A DNA stretch of 64,000 nt from a bacterium (GTDB lineage: Bacteria; Desulfobacterota; Binatia; HRBIN30; CADEER01), in assembly GCA_019637795.1 (NCBI GenBank), contig JAHBUY010000005.1:248001-312000 (forward strand), written 5' to 3'. Positions within the stretch are counted from its first letter, which is position 1. Each line of letters begins with the position of its first letter. Shown here one piece after another: positions 63,901 through 64,000 of the stretch. The position numbers were made by a program, and so were the translations under genes. The notes beneath the pieces were generated by a model that saw nothing but the letters and a program-made list of their open reading frames with translations, made no database searches and was not told the DNA's origin.

Positions 63901-64000
63901 CTGGCGCCCGGATAGGGCGTGATGATCAGCGCCTCCTTGATCGTGAACTCGGGATCCTCGAGCCGGCCCATCGACAGGTAGGCGCCGATGCCGGCCAGGA
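60972..64000 (-). CDS. RND-family efflux transporter, 5' end outside the window
   Basis: More than 1000 residues of an AcrB/MdtB-type inner-membrane transporter; the first ~30-40 codons lie beyond base 64000. Visible parts: LEDPEFTIKEALIITPYPGASAAEVAKEVTNPIE in the porter domain, the charged TM4 region with the ALCMLTDNAIVVTESIKVGIEGG motif, and repeated twelve-helix architecture ending LTMIVVPVLYAIIYNV. A matching membrane-fusion protein would be expected further upstream, off the window; no outer-membrane factor is adjacent. Substrates cannot be predicted. Confidence 0.93.
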   Translation of the reverse strand, partial: LAGIGAYLSMGRLEDPEFTIKEALIITPYPGASAAEVAKEVTNPIESAVQQLGQLKRVESESTRGRSVVSAIIRDEFHADSIPQVWDELRRKINDVQPLLPPAARGRSMVVDDFGDVYGIFLAITGDGFTQAELRRYAEFLRRELQTVGDVKKVDLFAEPQEVIYLEMSRQRLAQLGINEEVIYRQMQARNVAADGGRVRVGESYLVVDPQGAFTSPEDMLNLVIGAGGSGAQLTLGDVATLERGEQDPPRRLLRFDGRPAIGLGISTVRGGNVVTMGEAVRAKLDALRALQPIGVEIEAINFQPEAVDVATNAFAFNLVKAVTIVFVVLLIAMGIRAGLSVGLVLFLTILSTFTIMYLMGGILLERISLGAFIIALCMLTDNAIVVTESIKVGIEGGRDKLTVCRDAVAHNQWPLFGATAIAVVAFAAIGLSEDNTGEYTNSLFWVIFISLTLSWVAAVTVTPLLGYALFKPLTGERRDPYAGAFFQGYRRLLVAALRRRWLVLPLLLVSFVAAIYGFGKVPQNFFPPATRPQFLVDTFLPAGSHILDSERFAEQVEQFILAQPGVEHVSSFVGGGGLRFLLVYTPERENRAFVQFLVQVEDEKQIDGLLVSVQQYLDDNYPDANAVAKKFLLGPGAGGRVQARFSGPDPAVLRQLADQAERIIVADGGAIGIRDDWREREKVIEPDLREVQARRNGLTRVEVAQALETGFEGRTVGFYREPGSSGGGVFPQESRLLPIVARPPENERRSVDALYSMQIWSPAAGRMIPLNQIISGIEMGWEDPVVMRRDRIPTITVHADPRAGLPSELFNRVRAPIEAIALPEGYRFEWGGEHEDSANARAALATSIPGVLLAMVFIVVCLFNSLRTTMIIVLTVPFAIIGVTIGMLLTGLPFGFMAMLGVLALGGEQIKNSVVLMEELYLEIGKGKAPYDAILDAGVARLRPVLLVAITTILGMIPLVTDAFFGAMAVTIMFGLAFACVLTMIVVPVLYAIIYNVQAPAPSGAAR

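Overview
The window reads as chromosomal DNA of a very GC-rich, uncultured Gram-negative bacterium. TonB-dependent uptake, outer-membrane porin-like proteins, an RND pump and many lipoproteins show a diderm cell. Three recurring traits suggest a Desulfobacterota/Candidatus Binatota-type lineage: secreted proteins tagged with short EF-hand (dockerin-like) pairs of the form GDCxGDGxVxxDELVR, a GIGGTG-repeat DUF5666 protein, and cysteine-rich helical exported proteins. That placement is an inference from protein style; no rRNA is present. I saw no tRNA, rRNA, CRISPR array, prophage or complete insertion sequence.

Layout. 0-1.5 kb: an MbnP-type four-Cys protein with a dockerin-like tag. 1.7-10.3 kb: a Fur-box-led haem island on the plus strand: IsdG-type haem monooxygenase, small Com-like zinc ribbon, two paralogous secreted proteins (one dockerin-tagged), TonB-dependent receptor, HmuT, HmuU, HmuV and TonB, the last five joined by 4-base stop/start overlaps. 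10.3-13.7 kb: a scrap zone with an antitoxin whose VapC toxin is reduced to about 16 codons, a dockerin protein, an SDR, a frameshifted AAA_14/DUF4143 ATPase and a headless luciferase-like oxidoreductase. 13.7-18.4 kb: AsmA/DUF748, DUF5666 and DUF6502 genes. 18.7-21 kb: a Cys-rich secreted protein, a porin-like protein and an intradiol-dioxygenase-like lipoprotein. 21-26 kb: a hybrid histidine kinase and an HprK-like kinase/methyltransferase pair.

26-42 kb: AlkA-type glycosylase, the first copy of a 170-180 bp nested palindromic repeat, DUF1993, an NAD(P)-dependent dehydrogenase with a mini membrane metallopeptidase, and a TauD / class I amidotransferase / endoglycoceramidase-like GH5 operon with ATGA overlaps. 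Then come a beta-propeller di-haem cytochrome, an ABC-F ATPase, RNase R with a dolichol-kinase-like protein, and a Tat-exported dockerin protein.

42-64 kb: NodT-type efflux lipoprotein, MGT-type glycosyltransferase, small envelope proteins, a ceramidase-like membrane protein fused in frame to a META-domain protein, and an arginine deiminase/antiporter operon without arcB or arcC. The second palindromic repeat abuts a hydrolase remnant. The end holds an outer-membrane protein, a DUF4105 (Lnb-like) protein, a lipase-like lipoprotein, a beta-helix protein, NhaC, MarC and a 5'-truncated RND transporter.

The strongest functional unit is the haem island: receptor and TonB import haem, HmuTUV moves it inward and the monooxygenase can release iron, all plausibly under Fur. 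The least described parts are its two secreted paralogues and the scattered cohesin/dockerin-like tags.
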